Assembly: GCA_024742575.1 (NCBI GenBank)
Contig: JANSYF010000037.1
Coordinates: 1 to 32,670, forward strand
Length of the DNA stretch: 32,670 bases
Direction of reading: 5' to 3'
DNA from: Paracoccaceae bacterium
GTDB taxonomy: Bacteria > Pseudomonadota > Alphaproteobacteria > Rhodobacterales > Rhodobacteraceae
Both the position numbers and the translations under genes were made by a program. Shown one piece after another: positions 9,638-17,979 of this stretch. The notes beneath the pieces are model-generated. The model ran no database searches. It saw nothing but the letters and a program-made list of their open reading frames with translations, and had not been told where the DNA came from. Position 1 is the first letter of the stretch, and each line of letters begins with the position of its first letter.

Positions 9638-10698
9638 TCGTCGTTGGCAGAAGGAACGGTCAACGTGATCTCGCCACTATCAGCAAGAGCCTGAATCACG
9701 CGAACAACGGCGTTCATAGCAGCTTCTGTGTCTTTTGGTTTCACGGCACCCATATCTTCACTTGCCTCGCGAAGAGCGTCGGACATCCTTTTGGAAATGT
9801 TGGATAATAAGAAATCGATGCTTCGCCTGTCCACGTCAGCCACTGCGCCTGCAATCACTTTCGCCAATGTCTCTTGATCCACATCGCGTGTGATCTTGGG
9901 GACATCAACCGCGCTCATTCTGTCGGGAATATGGGCAAAAGTGAAAATGGATTTGCGCACTTGTTCAGCAAACCCCTTGTCCTCTTCATCCAGCGCGATC
10001 AGCAGGTCGTCCCGAGTTGCCGCGCGAGAAAAGTTTAGGATGGCACCAACCCGTTCCGATGGTTGCGCATGGAACGCCTTGGGAGGTTCGGATTCAAGTT
10101 GCGCAGCAAGGCTCAGACCGATGCGTTCTACTGCGTCCGGTGTGACAGCATCCGTCATCGACATCGCATAGGTGATCCGCCGCGCAATGTCGCCGGGTAG
10201 GGCGCAAAGCAGTTCTGCGGCTTTGGATACTTCAAGTTTAGACACCATGACAGCCGACACTTGTGTTGATTCCGTCGTAACAAAGGTCTGCAGCCGCGCC
10301 AGCGGCAATTCTGCAAGACGTGTCCAAGGGTCGCCACCCTGTCGCACACCAGCTTCTTTGCGAAGTCGCGCAGCAGTTTGCGCGCTGATTTTTCCGTCTA
10401 AAGCGGATAACGCACCAGCCATATCGCCGGGAAAGGAAAGTCCTATTGATTCAAGTTCTTCAGAGAACTCAGAGATGACGGAGTGCATCGTTTGACGATC
10501 GATATAGCGCATTTCGCCCAGAAGCTGCGTGAGCTGGATTTGTAAATCCTCGGGCAGCGCGGTCAGTGGTACATTCGCGCCTTCCTTAAGAATAAACTGG
10601 ACGATGATCGCGGCTTTGGCCCGACGGGAAAGTCGGGCCACCGACGATGTTACCGGTGCGCTTGCGCCTGCGTGGGCAAGAGAGGTCAGTTGCGTCAT
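9634..10698 (-). CDS. fliG: Flagellar motor switch protein FliG (isolated)
   Basis: FliG is a rotor protein that takes torque from the MotAB stator and binds the MS ring. The 354 residues fit the family. The N-terminal third has the RRAKAAIIVQFIL helix, and the C-terminal domain is recognisable from SIFTFAHIPDRMSAVDV (about residue 252 on) through VDQETLAKVIAGA to LLSNISKRMSDALREASEDMGAVK near the end. No other flagellar gene is in the window, so this copy sits apart from the motility cluster, as happens in some roseobacters. Whether it still works in the motor or has another job is not visible. AAGGCA just before the ATG at 10698 is a weak ribosome-binding site. Confidence 0.8.
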   Translation of the reverse strand: MTQLTSLAHAGASAPVTSSVARLSRRAKAAIIVQFILKEGANVPLTALPEDLQIQLTQLLGEMRYIDRQTMHSVISEFSEELESIGLSFPGDMAGALSALDGKISAQTAARLRKEAGVRQGGDPWTRLAELPLARLQTFVTTESTQVSAVMVSKLEVSKAAELLCALPGDIARRITYAMSMTDAVTPDAVERIGLSLAAQLESEPPKAFHAQPSERVGAILNFSRAATRDDLLIALDEEDKGFAEQVRKSIFTFAHIPDRMSAVDVPKITRDVDQETLAKVIAGAVADVDRRSIDFLLSNISKRMSDALREASEDMGAVKPKDTEAAMNAVVRVIQALADSGEITLTVPSANDD

Positions 10699-10752
10699 TT
10701 GCCTTACTCCATCCTATCCTCATGGGGTTAGGTGGGTAAGGTTAAGAAAGTG

Positions 10753-11289
10753 TCAGTAGCTGTAGCCCGACCCAGATTGAATCGCCATACGCAGCGACAT
10801 CTCCGGCCATGTCGACCGCCCGCCGCGCTGACGGATCTCGCTCAGCTCTGCCCGCGCTAATTCAATATTTCCGCTCTCGACATGCCACTGGCCCATATAG
10901 GACCGCGCCAGAAGGTTGTTGGGGTTGGCCGATAATGCGCGTGTGTACCAAGTGTAGGCGTCGTTCATCCGACCTGCTTTGCGCGCGGTGAATCCGCGAT
11001 AGGTCAGCACTCCATCGCTTTCCTGATCCTCAACTGCGTCCAAAACACGCTCTGCATCAGAGATACGCCCGGCATAAGCCAGTTCACGCACTGCGTTCAT
11101 GCGCTCTGTGTCGTTAAAGCTGCTGTCTGTGGGTTCAACGCAGGCCTTGGTGTCCGAATCCCAGACCATGCCGTTCGTGCAATTGGTCGTGGTCTCGGTA
11201 GGGGTGGGCGGCGTATCGCTTTCCGTGCCTGCAGCAAAGGTCAGCACTGGGGTCGTGGCAAATGCGGCGGCAATCATCAATCTGCGCAT
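10753..11289 (-). CDS. Exported TPR-repeat protein with a Cys motif
   Basis: A 178-residue protein with a signal peptide (MRRLMIAAAFATTP, probable cleavage after LTFAA). The mature N-terminus carries a short Cys motif, CTNGMVWDSDTKAC. The rest is made of helical TPR-like repeats (about 75-150, including ARKAGRMNDAYTWYTRALSANPNN). The frame is open much further upstream, to 11604, but AAAGGA lies before the ATG at 11289, a signal peptide follows it, and the longer part overlaps the 52-residue secreted gene in another frame. It probably assembles periplasmic partners through the TPRs. The Cys motif is shared with the next gene upstream. Confidence 0.8.
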   Translation of the reverse strand: MRRLMIAAAFATTPVLTFAAGTESDTPPTPTETTTNCTNGMVWDSDTKACVEPTDSSFNDTERMNAVRELAYAGRISDAERVLDAVEDQESDGVLTYRGFTARKAGRMNDAYTWYTRALSANPNNLLARSYMGQWHVESGNIELARAELSEIRQRGGRSTWPEMSLRMAIQSGSGYSY

Positions 11290-11334
11290 TGGGGATGTCC
11301 TTTGATGAACTGTTCCAAATAGGTAGGCCAAACG

Positions 11335-11358
11335 AAAAAGACGGCCATAAAGGCCGCC
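11335..11358 (-). terminator. Rho-independent terminator for the small secreted protein gene
   Basis: Read on the minus strand, CGGCC-TTTAT-GGCCG is a 5-bp stem with a 5-nt loop, followed by TCTTTTT. It ends the 52-residue gene before the TPR gene, so the two are probably separate transcripts. Confidence 0.7.
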
Positions 11359-11384
11359 CTCAAGAAAGAGTGAGCCGGGTAATA

Positions 11385-11543
11385 TTATCCGCTCACAACC
11401 TTGCAAGTGTTTGAATCCGCATCGTAGACCGTGCCAGTTGCGCAGGTCATGGACGCCTGCTCGTGGCCGCTGCATGCCGCGAAACCAGCTGTCGCTGTGG
11501 CAAGGGACAGGGCTGCGGTGGTCAGAAGTGTCTTGATCGTCAT
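11385..11543 (-). CDS. 52-residue secreted Cys-motif protein
   Basis: A small gene. The product begins MTIKTLLTTAALSLATATAG, a typical signal peptide ending in GFAA just before a Cys. This could be a normal signal-peptidase site or a weak lipobox (GFAAC). The mature part of about 30 residues has CATGTVYDADSNTC, closely matching the Cys motif of the TPR protein downstream (C-x2-G-x-V-[WY]-D-x-D-x3-C). AGGAGA at 11551-11556 (minus strand) gives 7-8 nt spacing to the ATG at 11543; a nearer ATG at 11550 is too close and belongs to another frame. A terminator follows. The function is unknown. Confidence 0.75.
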   Translation of the reverse strand: MTIKTLLTTAALSLATATAGFAACSGHEQASMTCATGTVYDADSNTCKVVSG

Positions 11544-11611
11544 CAGTCATTCTCCTGTTGCTAACAAACCAAAGGTAGCACGGGTTATCGAATTGACAAA
11601 ACAATACCTAT

Positions 11612-12052
11612 TCATGTGCCTGCCGGACTGTAGGCATTGACCATTTGATAGGCTTTTCGCGGGCCGTTCACGTCCCATGCGCTTTGCCAAAAGGGCCATG
11701 CTTCAAAATCGTAGCGGACGACATACGTGTCTGGGTCGCACCAATGCGAGGCCGTTTGTTCTTTCGCTCCGAAACTGTGAAAAAACCGCCCGTCCTCGAA
11801 ATCGACTTCGATATGCCCCTCGACATCGCGCCAACGGTAACGACGTTCCGCATGGAACGGCGCGTGGTTGGGTAAATGAAGCAATCCAACCTCATGATAG
11901 GCAAGCGAGGCAGCCTCGGGTGTAAAGGTCGCTGTGCCCTCGAACGTCCCAACGGTGCCCGCGTGGTGGTCGGTGATCCGCCGCGATAGGCACCAAATAC
12001 CTTCAAAATCCGCCAAAGTTGGGGCCGTTTGCACTTTCACGGCCAAGTCCAA
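11612..12052 (-). CDS. DUF6314-like conserved protein
   Basis: A 146-residue soluble protein without signal peptide or membrane segment. It starts with LADFEGIWCLSRRITDHHAG and contains FEGTATFTP, ERRYRWRDVEGHIEVDFEDGRFFHSF and ASHWCDPDTYVVRYDFEAW. This beta-rich, Trp/Phe-rich pattern fits a lipocalin-like or DUF6314 fold. The family name is from memory. It is divergent from purB, whose coding start lies 117 nt away, so the two promoters share that gap. Confidence 0.7.
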   Translation of the reverse strand: MDLAVKVQTAPTLADFEGIWCLSRRITDHHAGTVGTFEGTATFTPEAASLAYHEVGLLHLPNHAPFHAERRYRWRDVEGHIEVDFEDGRFFHSFGAKEQTASHWCDPDTYVVRYDFEAWPFWQSAWDVNGPRKAYQMVNAYSPAGT

Positions 12053-12168
12053 GTGGGATTGGTCAGGGCAAAGCGTCTCATTCCGGTTGGCCTCTCTTGT
12101 CGCGCACCGGTCCGCAGTCTAGGAGTGCGGCGAAATTCCGCAAGCCAACCGATGAAAGGATCGCGTGT

Positions 12169-13473
12169 ATGATCCCCCGTTATTCCCGCCCCGAAATGGT
12201 GTCCATCTGGGAACCCGCGACCAAATTCCGCATCTGGTACGAGATCGAGGCCCATGCCTGCGACGCGATGGCCGATCTGGGCGTGATCCCGCGTGAAAAC
12301 GCGGACGCGGTCTGGAAGGCCAAGGATGTCGAGTTCGATGTCGCCCGTATCGACGAAATCGAGGCGGTGACCAAACATGACGTGATTGCATTCCTGACGC
12401 ATCTGGCCGAACATGTCGGCTCGGAAGAGGCGCGTTTTGTCCATCAGGGCATGACCTCCTCAGATGTGCTGGACACATGTTTCAACGTTCAGCTTGTGCG
12501 CGCCTCCGACATCCTGATCAAGGATTTGGAAGGCTTGCTGGCCGCCTTGAAGCGCCGCGCCTACGAACACAAGGATACGGTGCGCATCGGTCGCTCACAC
12601 GGCATCCATGCGGAACCCACGACGATGGGCCTGACCTTTGCGCGCTTCTATGCGGAAATGGATCGCAACCTTAGCCGTATGCGCGATGCGCGGGCCGAGA
12701 TCGCCACAGGCGCGATTTCTGGCGCTGTCGGAACCTTTGCCAATATCGACCCTGCGGTCGAAGAACATGTCTGCGACAAGCTTGGTCTCGTACCGGAACC
12801 GATCAGCACGCAGGTGATCCCGCGTGACCGTCATGCGGCGTTCTTTGCCACCTTGGGTGTGATCGCCAGCAGCATCGAAAACGTCGCCATCGAAATCCGT
12901 CACATGCAGCGTACAGAAGTTCTGGAAGGCGCCGAATTCTTCTCGATGGGGCAAAAGGGGTCGTCCGCGATGCCGCACAAGAAGAACCCGGTCCTGACCG
13001 AAAACCTGACCGGCCTTGCCCGCATGGTGCGCGCGGCCGTGATCCCGGCGATGGAAAACGTGGCACTTTGGCATGAACGGGACATCTCGCACTCCTCAGT
13101 CGAGCGAATGATTGGACCGGACGCGACAATCACGCTGGATTTCGCGCTTGCGCGTTTGACAGGTGTGATCGACAAGATGCTGATCTTCCCGGACAATATG
13201 CTGGAAAACATGAACAAGTTCCCGGGTCTGGTGATGTCGCAGCGGGTTCTTTTAGCCCTGACGCAAGCCGGTGTCAGCCGTGAAGACGCCTATACATTTG
13301 TGCAGCGCAATGCGTTGAAGGTTTGGGAACATCGGACTGATTTTAAGCAAGAGCTGCTGAACGATCCCGACGTGGTCAAAGCGCTGAGCGCCGAGGAGAT
13401 CGAGGAAAAATTCGACCTTGGTTATCACACCAAACATGTCGACACGATCTTCGCGCGGGTGTTTGGCGAGTAA
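12169..13473 (+). CDS. purB: Adenylosuccinate lyase
   Basis: Cleaves SAICAR to AICAR and adenylosuccinate to AMP, releasing fumarate in both cases. The 434 residues match the shorter bacterial PurB type. RSHGIHAEP (His 144) and the superfamily signature SSAMPHKKNP at 265-274, with its mobile catalytic Ser, are both clear. The frame is open from 12019, but GAAAGGA at 12154-12160 and the family start MIPRYSRPEM fix the ATG at 12169. It stands apart from the purC-purS-purQ genes 4 kb downstream. A perfect hairpin follows. Confidence 0.97.
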   Translation: MIPRYSRPEMVSIWEPATKFRIWYEIEAHACDAMADLGVIPRENADAVWKAKDVEFDVARIDEIEAVTKHDVIAFLTHLAEHVGSEEARFVHQGMTSSDVLDTCFNVQLVRASDILIKDLEGLLAALKRRAYEHKDTVRIGRSHGIHAEPTTMGLTFARFYAEMDRNLSRMRDARAEIATGAISGAVGTFANIDPAVEEHVCDKLGLVPEPISTQVIPRDRHAAFFATLGVIASSIENVAIEIRHMQRTEVLEGAEFFSMGQKGSSAMPHKKNPVLTENLTGLARMVRAAVIPAMENVALWHERDISHSSVERMIGPDATITLDFALARLTGVIDKMLIFPDNMLENMNKFPGLVMSQRVLLALTQAGVSREDAYTFVQRNALKVWEHRTDFKQELLNDPDVVKALSAEEIEEKFDLGYHTKHVDTIFARVFGE

Positions 13474-13500
13474 GCCCAAGCAAGGGTTTTTGAATTGCTT

Positions 13501-13524
13501 GCAAGGCGCTTCACAGCGCCTTGC
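13501..13524. terminator. Hairpin between convergent purB and saccharopine dehydrogenase genes
   Basis: GCAAGGCGCT at 13501-13510 pairs perfectly with AGCGCCTTGC at 13515-13524 around TCAC. There is no clear T-run on either side, so it may be a bidirectional stop or a 3'-end protecting stem. Confidence 0.6.
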
Positions 13525-13527
13525 AGC

Positions 13528-14658
13528 TTAGCTCAGGTGGTCAACCACCATCAGATGCTGCGCCAATGTCTGAACTTCCTCCAGCCAACGCTCTACCAGT
13601 CGTGGATCATGCGGCGCAGGGCTGACCCCAGCCGGAATTTCGCGGTTCAGCACAGCTTCAATGGCCAGTGATACAGGCACCGACACCAGTCGGGCCATAG
13701 CAGTACCACGCGCATCACCCCATGCATCCATCACATAGGTCTTGTGCCAGACTGGGCGGCCCTCTTTCTCGGCCAGCAGATCGACGCACAGCACAACGCG
13801 GTCCGGCTCGCCCGGCGCGTAGGCGTTTTGCTCCAGAAGATCCGCCGCCATCTCGGTCAGACGGTCATCGCTTGCGGTGCCGACCTCTGCAAAGATGTCG
13901 GCCCAAGCATCGGCCCACCCATTTAGGCGCAACGTGCCACGTACAAACTCTTTGACGGGCCAGGTCGGCTCGAACCGATAATCGGCCATGAAGGGCAGGC
14001 TGTCCCGGTTCGGATACACCTCGAACGCCTCTGGCTGCGGCAACGGCGCGTCATAGCGGGTGATCGCATCCCAAGGGCGTTTGACCTCAAGTTCGGTATG
14101 GTGGCGGATCGACCGTGACGGCGAACGAAGTGCCTTCAGAACCCCGACAGGCGCCCAACTGAACTTGTAGCGAAACGCGTTGGCAACCTTGGGGACGCCG
14201 CCGCAGTAGGATTTGAAAGAGATAACGTTTTCAGAGCTGTACGCGGCGCTCTTGCGGTAATCGGCAACAAGGTGATGGGCCATCAAATGGTCGATTCCAG
14301 GGTCTAGTCCCACCTCGTTAACCAACGCCACACCAGCCGCTTTCGCCGCTGTGTCCAGTGCGCGCATTTCGGGCGCGATATAAGACGATGACACAAAATG
14401 CGCGCAGTGTTCGATGGCCAACTGCGCCAACTGCACGTGCCAATCGCCGGGTAACATCGACACCACCACATCGCCCGGTTCGACCGCAACTGCCAAAGCT
14501 GCCGGATCAAACACACGAATGTCGTCGATCAGGTCACCCACCGCCTTGCGGGCTTTCTCGACCGTGCGGTTCCACACTGTCACAGCGTGCCCATCCTTTA
14601 TCAACCGTCGTAGGCCGGGAACGGAAGACAGACCTGTGCCACACCAATGAACTGTCAT
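13528..14658 (-). CDS. Saccharopine dehydrogenase, glutamate-forming (LYS9-like)
   Basis: A member of the saccharopine dehydrogenase family, 376 residues. Beginning MTVHWCGTGLSSVPGL, it has a nucleotide-binding start with a GxGxxxxPG pattern. VVVSMLPGDWHVQLAQLAI, VNEVGLDPGIDHLMAH and the C-terminal VKEFVRGTLRLNGW are typical of the NADP-dependent glutamate-forming (LYS9) type. It would convert saccharopine to glutamate and 2-aminoadipate semialdehyde. It overlaps the stop of the upstream LYS1-like gene (ATGA, 14655-14658), so the two are translationally coupled and form a lysine-to-aminoadipate route. In bacteria that make lysine through diaminopimelate this pair is read as catabolic. No alpha-aminoadipate semialdehyde dehydrogenase is close by. 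Confidence 0.88.
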   Translation of the reverse strand: MTVHWCGTGLSSVPGLRRLIKDGHAVTVWNRTVEKARKAVGDLIDDIRVFDPAALAVAVEPGDVVVSMLPGDWHVQLAQLAIEHCAHFVSSSYIAPEMRALDTAAKAAGVALVNEVGLDPGIDHLMAHHLVADYRKSAAYSSENVISFKSYCGGVPKVANAFRYKFSWAPVGVLKALRSPSRSIRHHTELEVKRPWDAITRYDAPLPQPEAFEVYPNRDSLPFMADYRFEPTWPVKEFVRGTLRLNGWADAWADIFAEVGTASDDRLTEMAADLLEQNAYAPGEPDRVVLCVDLLAEKEGRPVWHKTYVMDAWGDARGTAMARLVSVPVSLAIEAVLNREIPAGVSPAPHDPRLVERWLEEVQTLAQHLMVVDHLS

Positions 14659-15707
14659 GTTGTCACCTTCTGGATATGCGTGTCGAAATAGGTTTTTGCG
14701 CGCCCCCAGACCCCTTGGTCGATTTCGGCCAAGGTCTTGAGATGCGGCAAAAGCTGCGCTGCGAAATCCTCAGAGGATTCACGCGGCATCAAAGAGGGTA
14801 GATTGTCGATCGCCATCACATCAAGCGGTGGCGCATCACAGACGCGCGTGACGGGGGTGTCCCAACTCGTGACATGATCATACACCTTGACCGGTGAAAA
14901 ATCGCTGTCGGGATCGCAGGCAATATCGCCAATCATCCGCAGGTTACGTGGCCGATCGCAGGCATCTTCTGGCACGAAAACCGGTGTGCCGGGACGCGCA
15001 AGGATGCAGTTGAAAAACAACGTGTGATCAAGCACTTCTGGGAACGGGCCACCATGCGCTGTTTCCACCATATCCCACTTTGTAACGGTCAAACCAACGT
15101 CTTCGCAAAGATCTCCAGCCCCGGTTCCGACTCGCCCAAGTGCGCCAATCACCATCGCGTTTGGTGTTGCCCCGGCCAGCGCCATCTTCACGTCGTCACG
15201 CATTGCTTTGGATGACGGCCATGTGCTGACAGACGGGCAGGGCGCGCCTGCCTGCTGCGCTGCATAGGCCAGAATTGACACGGCTGCTCCTGCGTATCCC
15301 GCCCAATAGCCGAACGCGGCAACTCGCCGACCGTCGGCATTTTCTAAATATTCGAGGTCGTAAAGAAGCCCGCCACCCGCTTTGAACCGCGCCAAAAGAC
15401 GTTGCCCCGCGGGTTGGCCCTTATAGGCGTGACCAAACATGATGTGACGATGGCGCAGCGGTGTCCCATTATCCGGTAATTCTTTTAACCCGAAAATGAC
15501 CGCATCTTCCGGCGCTTCAACCCAGCTGCCTTCGGGCGCAATCGCGGCACCGACCGCGTCATAGTCTGCGGTGTTGATCACCCGCGTCGTGCTGTCTTCA
15601 ACGGTTACGTTAATGCCCAGAGCTATCAACGCCGCCACGCCTTCGGGCAGGATACCGACACGTTCTTCATTTTCGCGGCTTTCCGCGCGTACCCAGAGAT
15701 GGGTCAT
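14655..15707 (-). CDS. Saccharopine dehydrogenase, lysine-forming (LYS1-like)
   Basis: A 350-residue protein of the alanine dehydrogenase/saccharopine reductase fold. The N-terminus HLWVRAESRENEERVGILP carries the substrate-binding Arg/Lys region. VIFGLKELPDNGTPLRHRHIMFGHAYKGQ is the conserved block of the LYS1 type, and GALGRVGTGAGDLC is the dinucleotide-binding loop. It would interconvert lysine plus 2-oxoglutarate and saccharopine. First gene of the two-gene operon with the LYS9-like enzyme. A bifunctional lysine-ketoglutarate reductase/saccharopine dehydrogenase is known in related marine bacteria; here the two activities are separate. No promoter was identified. Confidence 0.88.
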   Translation of the reverse strand: MTHLWVRAESRENEERVGILPEGVAALIALGINVTVEDSTTRVINTADYDAVGAAIAPEGSWVEAPEDAVIFGLKELPDNGTPLRHRHIMFGHAYKGQPAGQRLLARFKAGGGLLYDLEYLENADGRRVAAFGYWAGYAGAAVSILAYAAQQAGAPCPSVSTWPSSKAMRDDVKMALAGATPNAMVIGALGRVGTGAGDLCEDVGLTVTKWDMVETAHGGPFPEVLDHTLFFNCILARPGTPVFVPEDACDRPRNLRMIGDIACDPDSDFSPVKVYDHVTSWDTPVTRVCDAPPLDVMAIDNLPSLMPRESSEDFAAQLLPHLKTLAEIDQGVWGRAKTYFDTHIQKVTT

Positions 15708-15779
15708 TCTATCCCCTCATTCCGACTCGTCTCACCGTAGCCAGCGCAATCGTGGGACAAAAGCCCGACCTGTGCTTCT

Positions 15780-15806
15780 TTGGGCGAAAATTACCTCCGC
15801 CGGAGG
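15780..15806 (-). terminator. CCTCC-GGAGG hairpin after the histidine phosphatase gene
   Basis: On the minus strand CCTCC-GGC-GGAGG (15794-15806) is followed by TAATTTTCGCCCAAAG. This arrangement, a short GGAGG stem and then a TATTTT(C/G)GCCAAAGAAG-like tail, recurs at gene ends in Rhodobacterales as I recall it. It would end the histidine phosphatase transcript, which stops at 15885, before the LYS1-like gene. Confidence 0.55.
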
Positions 15807-15884
15807 CACCCCGAGGCCGCAACGCGCAGCGCGAGGACCAAGATATCCTGCGGGCGCTGGCGCACACATCCCTGCAGGCATCGT

Positions 15885-16544
15885 TCATATATGTGTCTGG
15901 GCAAAAAGCCGATCCGGCGTGTCCAGATGCGGCAGCGCGTTAAATTGAGTCAGGGCCAGTTGGCCCTCAAGCGGCAACCAAGAACTGACAGACGTGTTCT
16001 GAATCGACAGGCACACATTGCAAAAGGCGGGCATGTCCAATCCCAGCGTCAATCGCATGGCCATCCCGATCAGCCCACCCGACGTCACGACAAGCGACCG
16101 CCCGGGCAAGGCGCTGATCTCGTTCAAAGCATCCTGCACACGGTTTTCGAAATGGGCAAAACTTTCCGGCGCCCCCTCAAGCTTGCCGTCACGCCAGTGA
16201 CCGAACAGGCAGGGCAAGTGGCGCACAAACCCCTCGCGGTTGTCGGGAAGGGTGATCCCGTGCTGATCGGCCAAAAGAGTCGAGAGAGTGAAGTATTCCA
16301 ACTCGTTCAGTCGTTCGTCGCGGGCGATTGCGCGCGACGTTTCGGCGGCTATTCCGTCAGCGGTTTCCACATGGCGTCGTAACGTGCCGGTCCAGACATG
16401 GGCGAAGACATCGCCTTTCTGGCGGAAATGCTCACCTAACCAGCCGGACTGCTGGTGCCCAAGTGGGCTCAGCCGGTCGTAATCGCCCTCGTCGCGGGCG
16501 CCTGTATTGGCCTGTCCGTGGCGAACCAAAACGATATGCGACAT
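15885..16544 (-). CDS. Histidine phosphatase family protein
   Basis: A 219-residue member of the histidine phosphatase (phosphoglycerate mutase-like) superfamily. The catalytic RHG is at residues 8-10 in IVLVRHGQANTG, with the phosphorylated His 9. The acid loop FTLSTLLADQHG and a GALNEI-like helix follow. Near the end the usual second His (in a V-x-H-G-G pattern) is replaced: the sequence reads LVVTSGGLIGMAM, with Ser at that place. Activity may therefore differ from a standard phosphatase. No substrate can be named. It lies between two minus-strand terminators, so it is probably transcribed alone. Confidence 0.85.
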   Translation of the reverse strand: MSHIVLVRHGQANTGARDEGDYDRLSPLGHQQSGWLGEHFRQKGDVFAHVWTGTLRRHVETADGIAAETSRAIARDERLNELEYFTLSTLLADQHGITLPDNREGFVRHLPCLFGHWRDGKLEGAPESFAHFENRVQDALNEISALPGRSLVVTSGGLIGMAMRLTLGLDMPAFCNVCLSIQNTSVSSWLPLEGQLALTQFNALPHLDTPDRLFAQTHI

Positions 16545-16566
16545 GCGACCTCAAAAAAGCTGGGGC

Positions 16567-16597
16567 AAAAAGAAAACGCGCCCGACGGGCGGGCGCG
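16567..16597 (-). terminator. Rho-independent terminator after the zeta subunit gene
   Basis: On the minus strand CGCGCCCG pairs with CGGGCGCG (16577-16584 with 16590-16597) around a 5-nt loop, followed by TTTTCTTTTT. It lies 22 nt after the stop of the zeta gene and just before the start of the histidine phosphatase. Confidence 0.9.
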
Positions 16598-16618
16598 CGT
16601 CAGTCATAATCCCTAGGA

Positions 16619-16933
16619 TCAGACCTCTCTCATGATCTGTGCTTTGGCCTCGATCAGAAGGGCCGCCATTTTGGCGCGAATCTCGTCGTCGCTGGCTTTG
16701 CCGCCCAGATCGCTGGAAACCTTGCGAACAACGTCTTCGTGACCGGCTTCCTCGAAATCGGCCTTGACCACTTCCTTGGCATATTCGGCGGCTGCGTCGC
16801 CGGACTTGCCCATCAAATCAGCGGCCCAAAGACCCAGCAATTTGTTGCGGCGGGCTTCGGCTTTGAACTGCATTTCCGCATCATGGGCGTATTTGTTCTC
16901 AAACGCGTTTTCGCGATCATCGAAGGTCGACAT
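16619..16933 (-). CDS. F1-ATPase inhibitor, zeta subunit type (DUF1476)
   Basis: A 104-residue helical protein. MSTFDDRENAFENKYAHDAE is the characteristic start of the DUF1476/zeta family, and the four-helix pattern (ARRNKLLGLWAADLMG, AAEYAKEVVKADFEEAG, SDDEIRAKMAALLIEAK) fits. In Paracoccus and related alphaproteobacteria this protein binds the F1 part of ATP synthase through its N-terminus and blocks ATP hydrolysis. It acts in the cytoplasm on the membrane-bound enzyme. The gene is monocistronic between its own terminator and the divergent purC gene. No ATP synthase gene is nearby, as is usual. Confidence 0.92.
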   Translation of the reverse strand: MSTFDDRENAFENKYAHDAEMQFKAEARRNKLLGLWAADLMGKSGDAAAEYAKEVVKADFEEAGHEDVVRKVSSDLGGKASDDEIRAKMAALLIEAKAQIMREV

Positions 16934-17131
16934 GAGGGTGCTCTCCCGGGGATGTGTTTTCGGTTGGCCTAGGTATGGCCCGACGCGCCGGGCGGTTCAA
17001 GTGCGTGCGTTGCTTGCGGCATGTCCCTGCATGCACTAAGAGGCATTCAAACGCAGCCGTTTTGCGCAAGTGTGGACGGTAATGCGCACATCTTTTTCGT
17101 GCCATCCGGCGCATTGATAGAAAGACCCCAC

Positions 17132-17893
17132 ATGGCCCGTCGCAAGAAGATTTACGAAGGCAAAGCCAAGATCCTGTATGAAGGTCCGGAACCGGGTACG
17201 ATTGTTCAGTATTTCAAGGATGATGCGACTGCCTTTAACGCCGAAAAGCGTGACGTGATCGATGGTAAAGGCGTTCTCAACAACCGCCTGAGCGAGTTTT
17301 TCATGGTGGGCCTGAATTCCATTGGTGTTCCGACGCACTTCCTCAAGCGTTTGAACATGCGCGAGCAACTTGTGCGACAGTGCGAAATCATCCCGCTGGA
17401 AGTGATTGTGCGAAATTTTGCCGCTGGCACGATGGCCAAGCGACTGGGCATCGAAGAAGGCACGCCGCTGCCGCGTCCGATTGTCGAATACTGCTACAAG
17501 GACGACAAGCTGGGTGATCCGCTCGTCACCGAAGAGCATATCGCCGCCTTTGGATGGGCCAGCCAGCAGGACATGGACGATATCCTTAGCCTTGCGCTGC
17601 GGGTCAACGATTTCATGTCCGGGCTGATGTATGGCGTCGGGATCAAGCTGGTGGATTTCAAGATCGAAATCGGCCGCGTCTACGATGGCGATTTCCAGCG
17701 CCTCATCGTGGCGGATGAAATCAGCCCCGATAGCTGCCGTCTGTGGGACATCGAAACCGGGCGTAAACTCGACAAGGACGTTTTCCGCCGCGATTTGGGA
17801 AATCTGGCCGATGCCTACACGGAAGTGGCGCGGCGTCTTGGGGTGATGCCGCAGAACGCGACGCCAATGGAAAAGCCGAAGCTGATCAACTAA
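17132..17893 (+). CDS. purC: SAICAR synthetase
   Basis: Phosphoribosylaminoimidazole-succinocarboxamide synthase joins CAIR and aspartate with ATP in purine synthesis. The 253 residues have [18 protein letters not shown] at the start, [41 protein letters not shown] and the late VDFKIEIGR and [13 protein letters not shown] blocks. The frame is open back to 17021, but the family start and the next ATG place translation at 17132; the ribosome-binding site (AGAAAG) is weak. purS and purQ follow on the same strand, forming a purine cluster. Confidence 0.97.
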   Translation: MARRKKIYEGKAKILYEGPEPGTIVQYFKDDATAFNAEKRDVIDGKGVLNNRLSEFFMVGLNSIGVPTHFLKRLNMREQLVRQCEIIPLEVIVRNFAAGTMAKRLGIEEGTPLPRPIVEYCYKDDKLGDPLVTEEHIAAFGWASQQDMDDILSLALRVNDFMSGLMYGVGIKLVDFKIEIGRVYDGDFQRLIVADEISPDSCRLWDIETGRKLDKDVFRRDLGNLADAYTEVARRLGVMPQNATPMEKPKLIN

Positions 17894-17899
17894 CGCGGA

Positions 17900-17935
17900 G
17901 CCCGTGACGGGCGTCGCATGTGCATATTTGGAAAA
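17900..17935 (+). terminator. Hairpin and TATTTGG-type tail after purC
   Basis: GCCCG (17900-17904) pairs with CGGGC (17908-17912). Then comes GTCGCATGTGCATATTTGGAAAAAGAAGAAG. The tail resembles the element after the histidine phosphatase. Transcription would be partly stopped before purS, or the hairpin may stabilise purC mRNA. Confidence 0.4.
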
Positions 17936-17979
17936 AGAAGAAGGGGGACATTGCGCCCCCGGACAAGGCGGAGACGATC

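Noticed and set aside
11290..11604. N-terminal extension of the TPR protein
   Set aside because: It contains the 52-residue secreted gene in another frame, and the signal peptide starts at 11289.
17920..17979. Longer PurS start
   Set aside because: It would add a Lys-rich leader foreign to the family and lies in the hairpin tail of purC.
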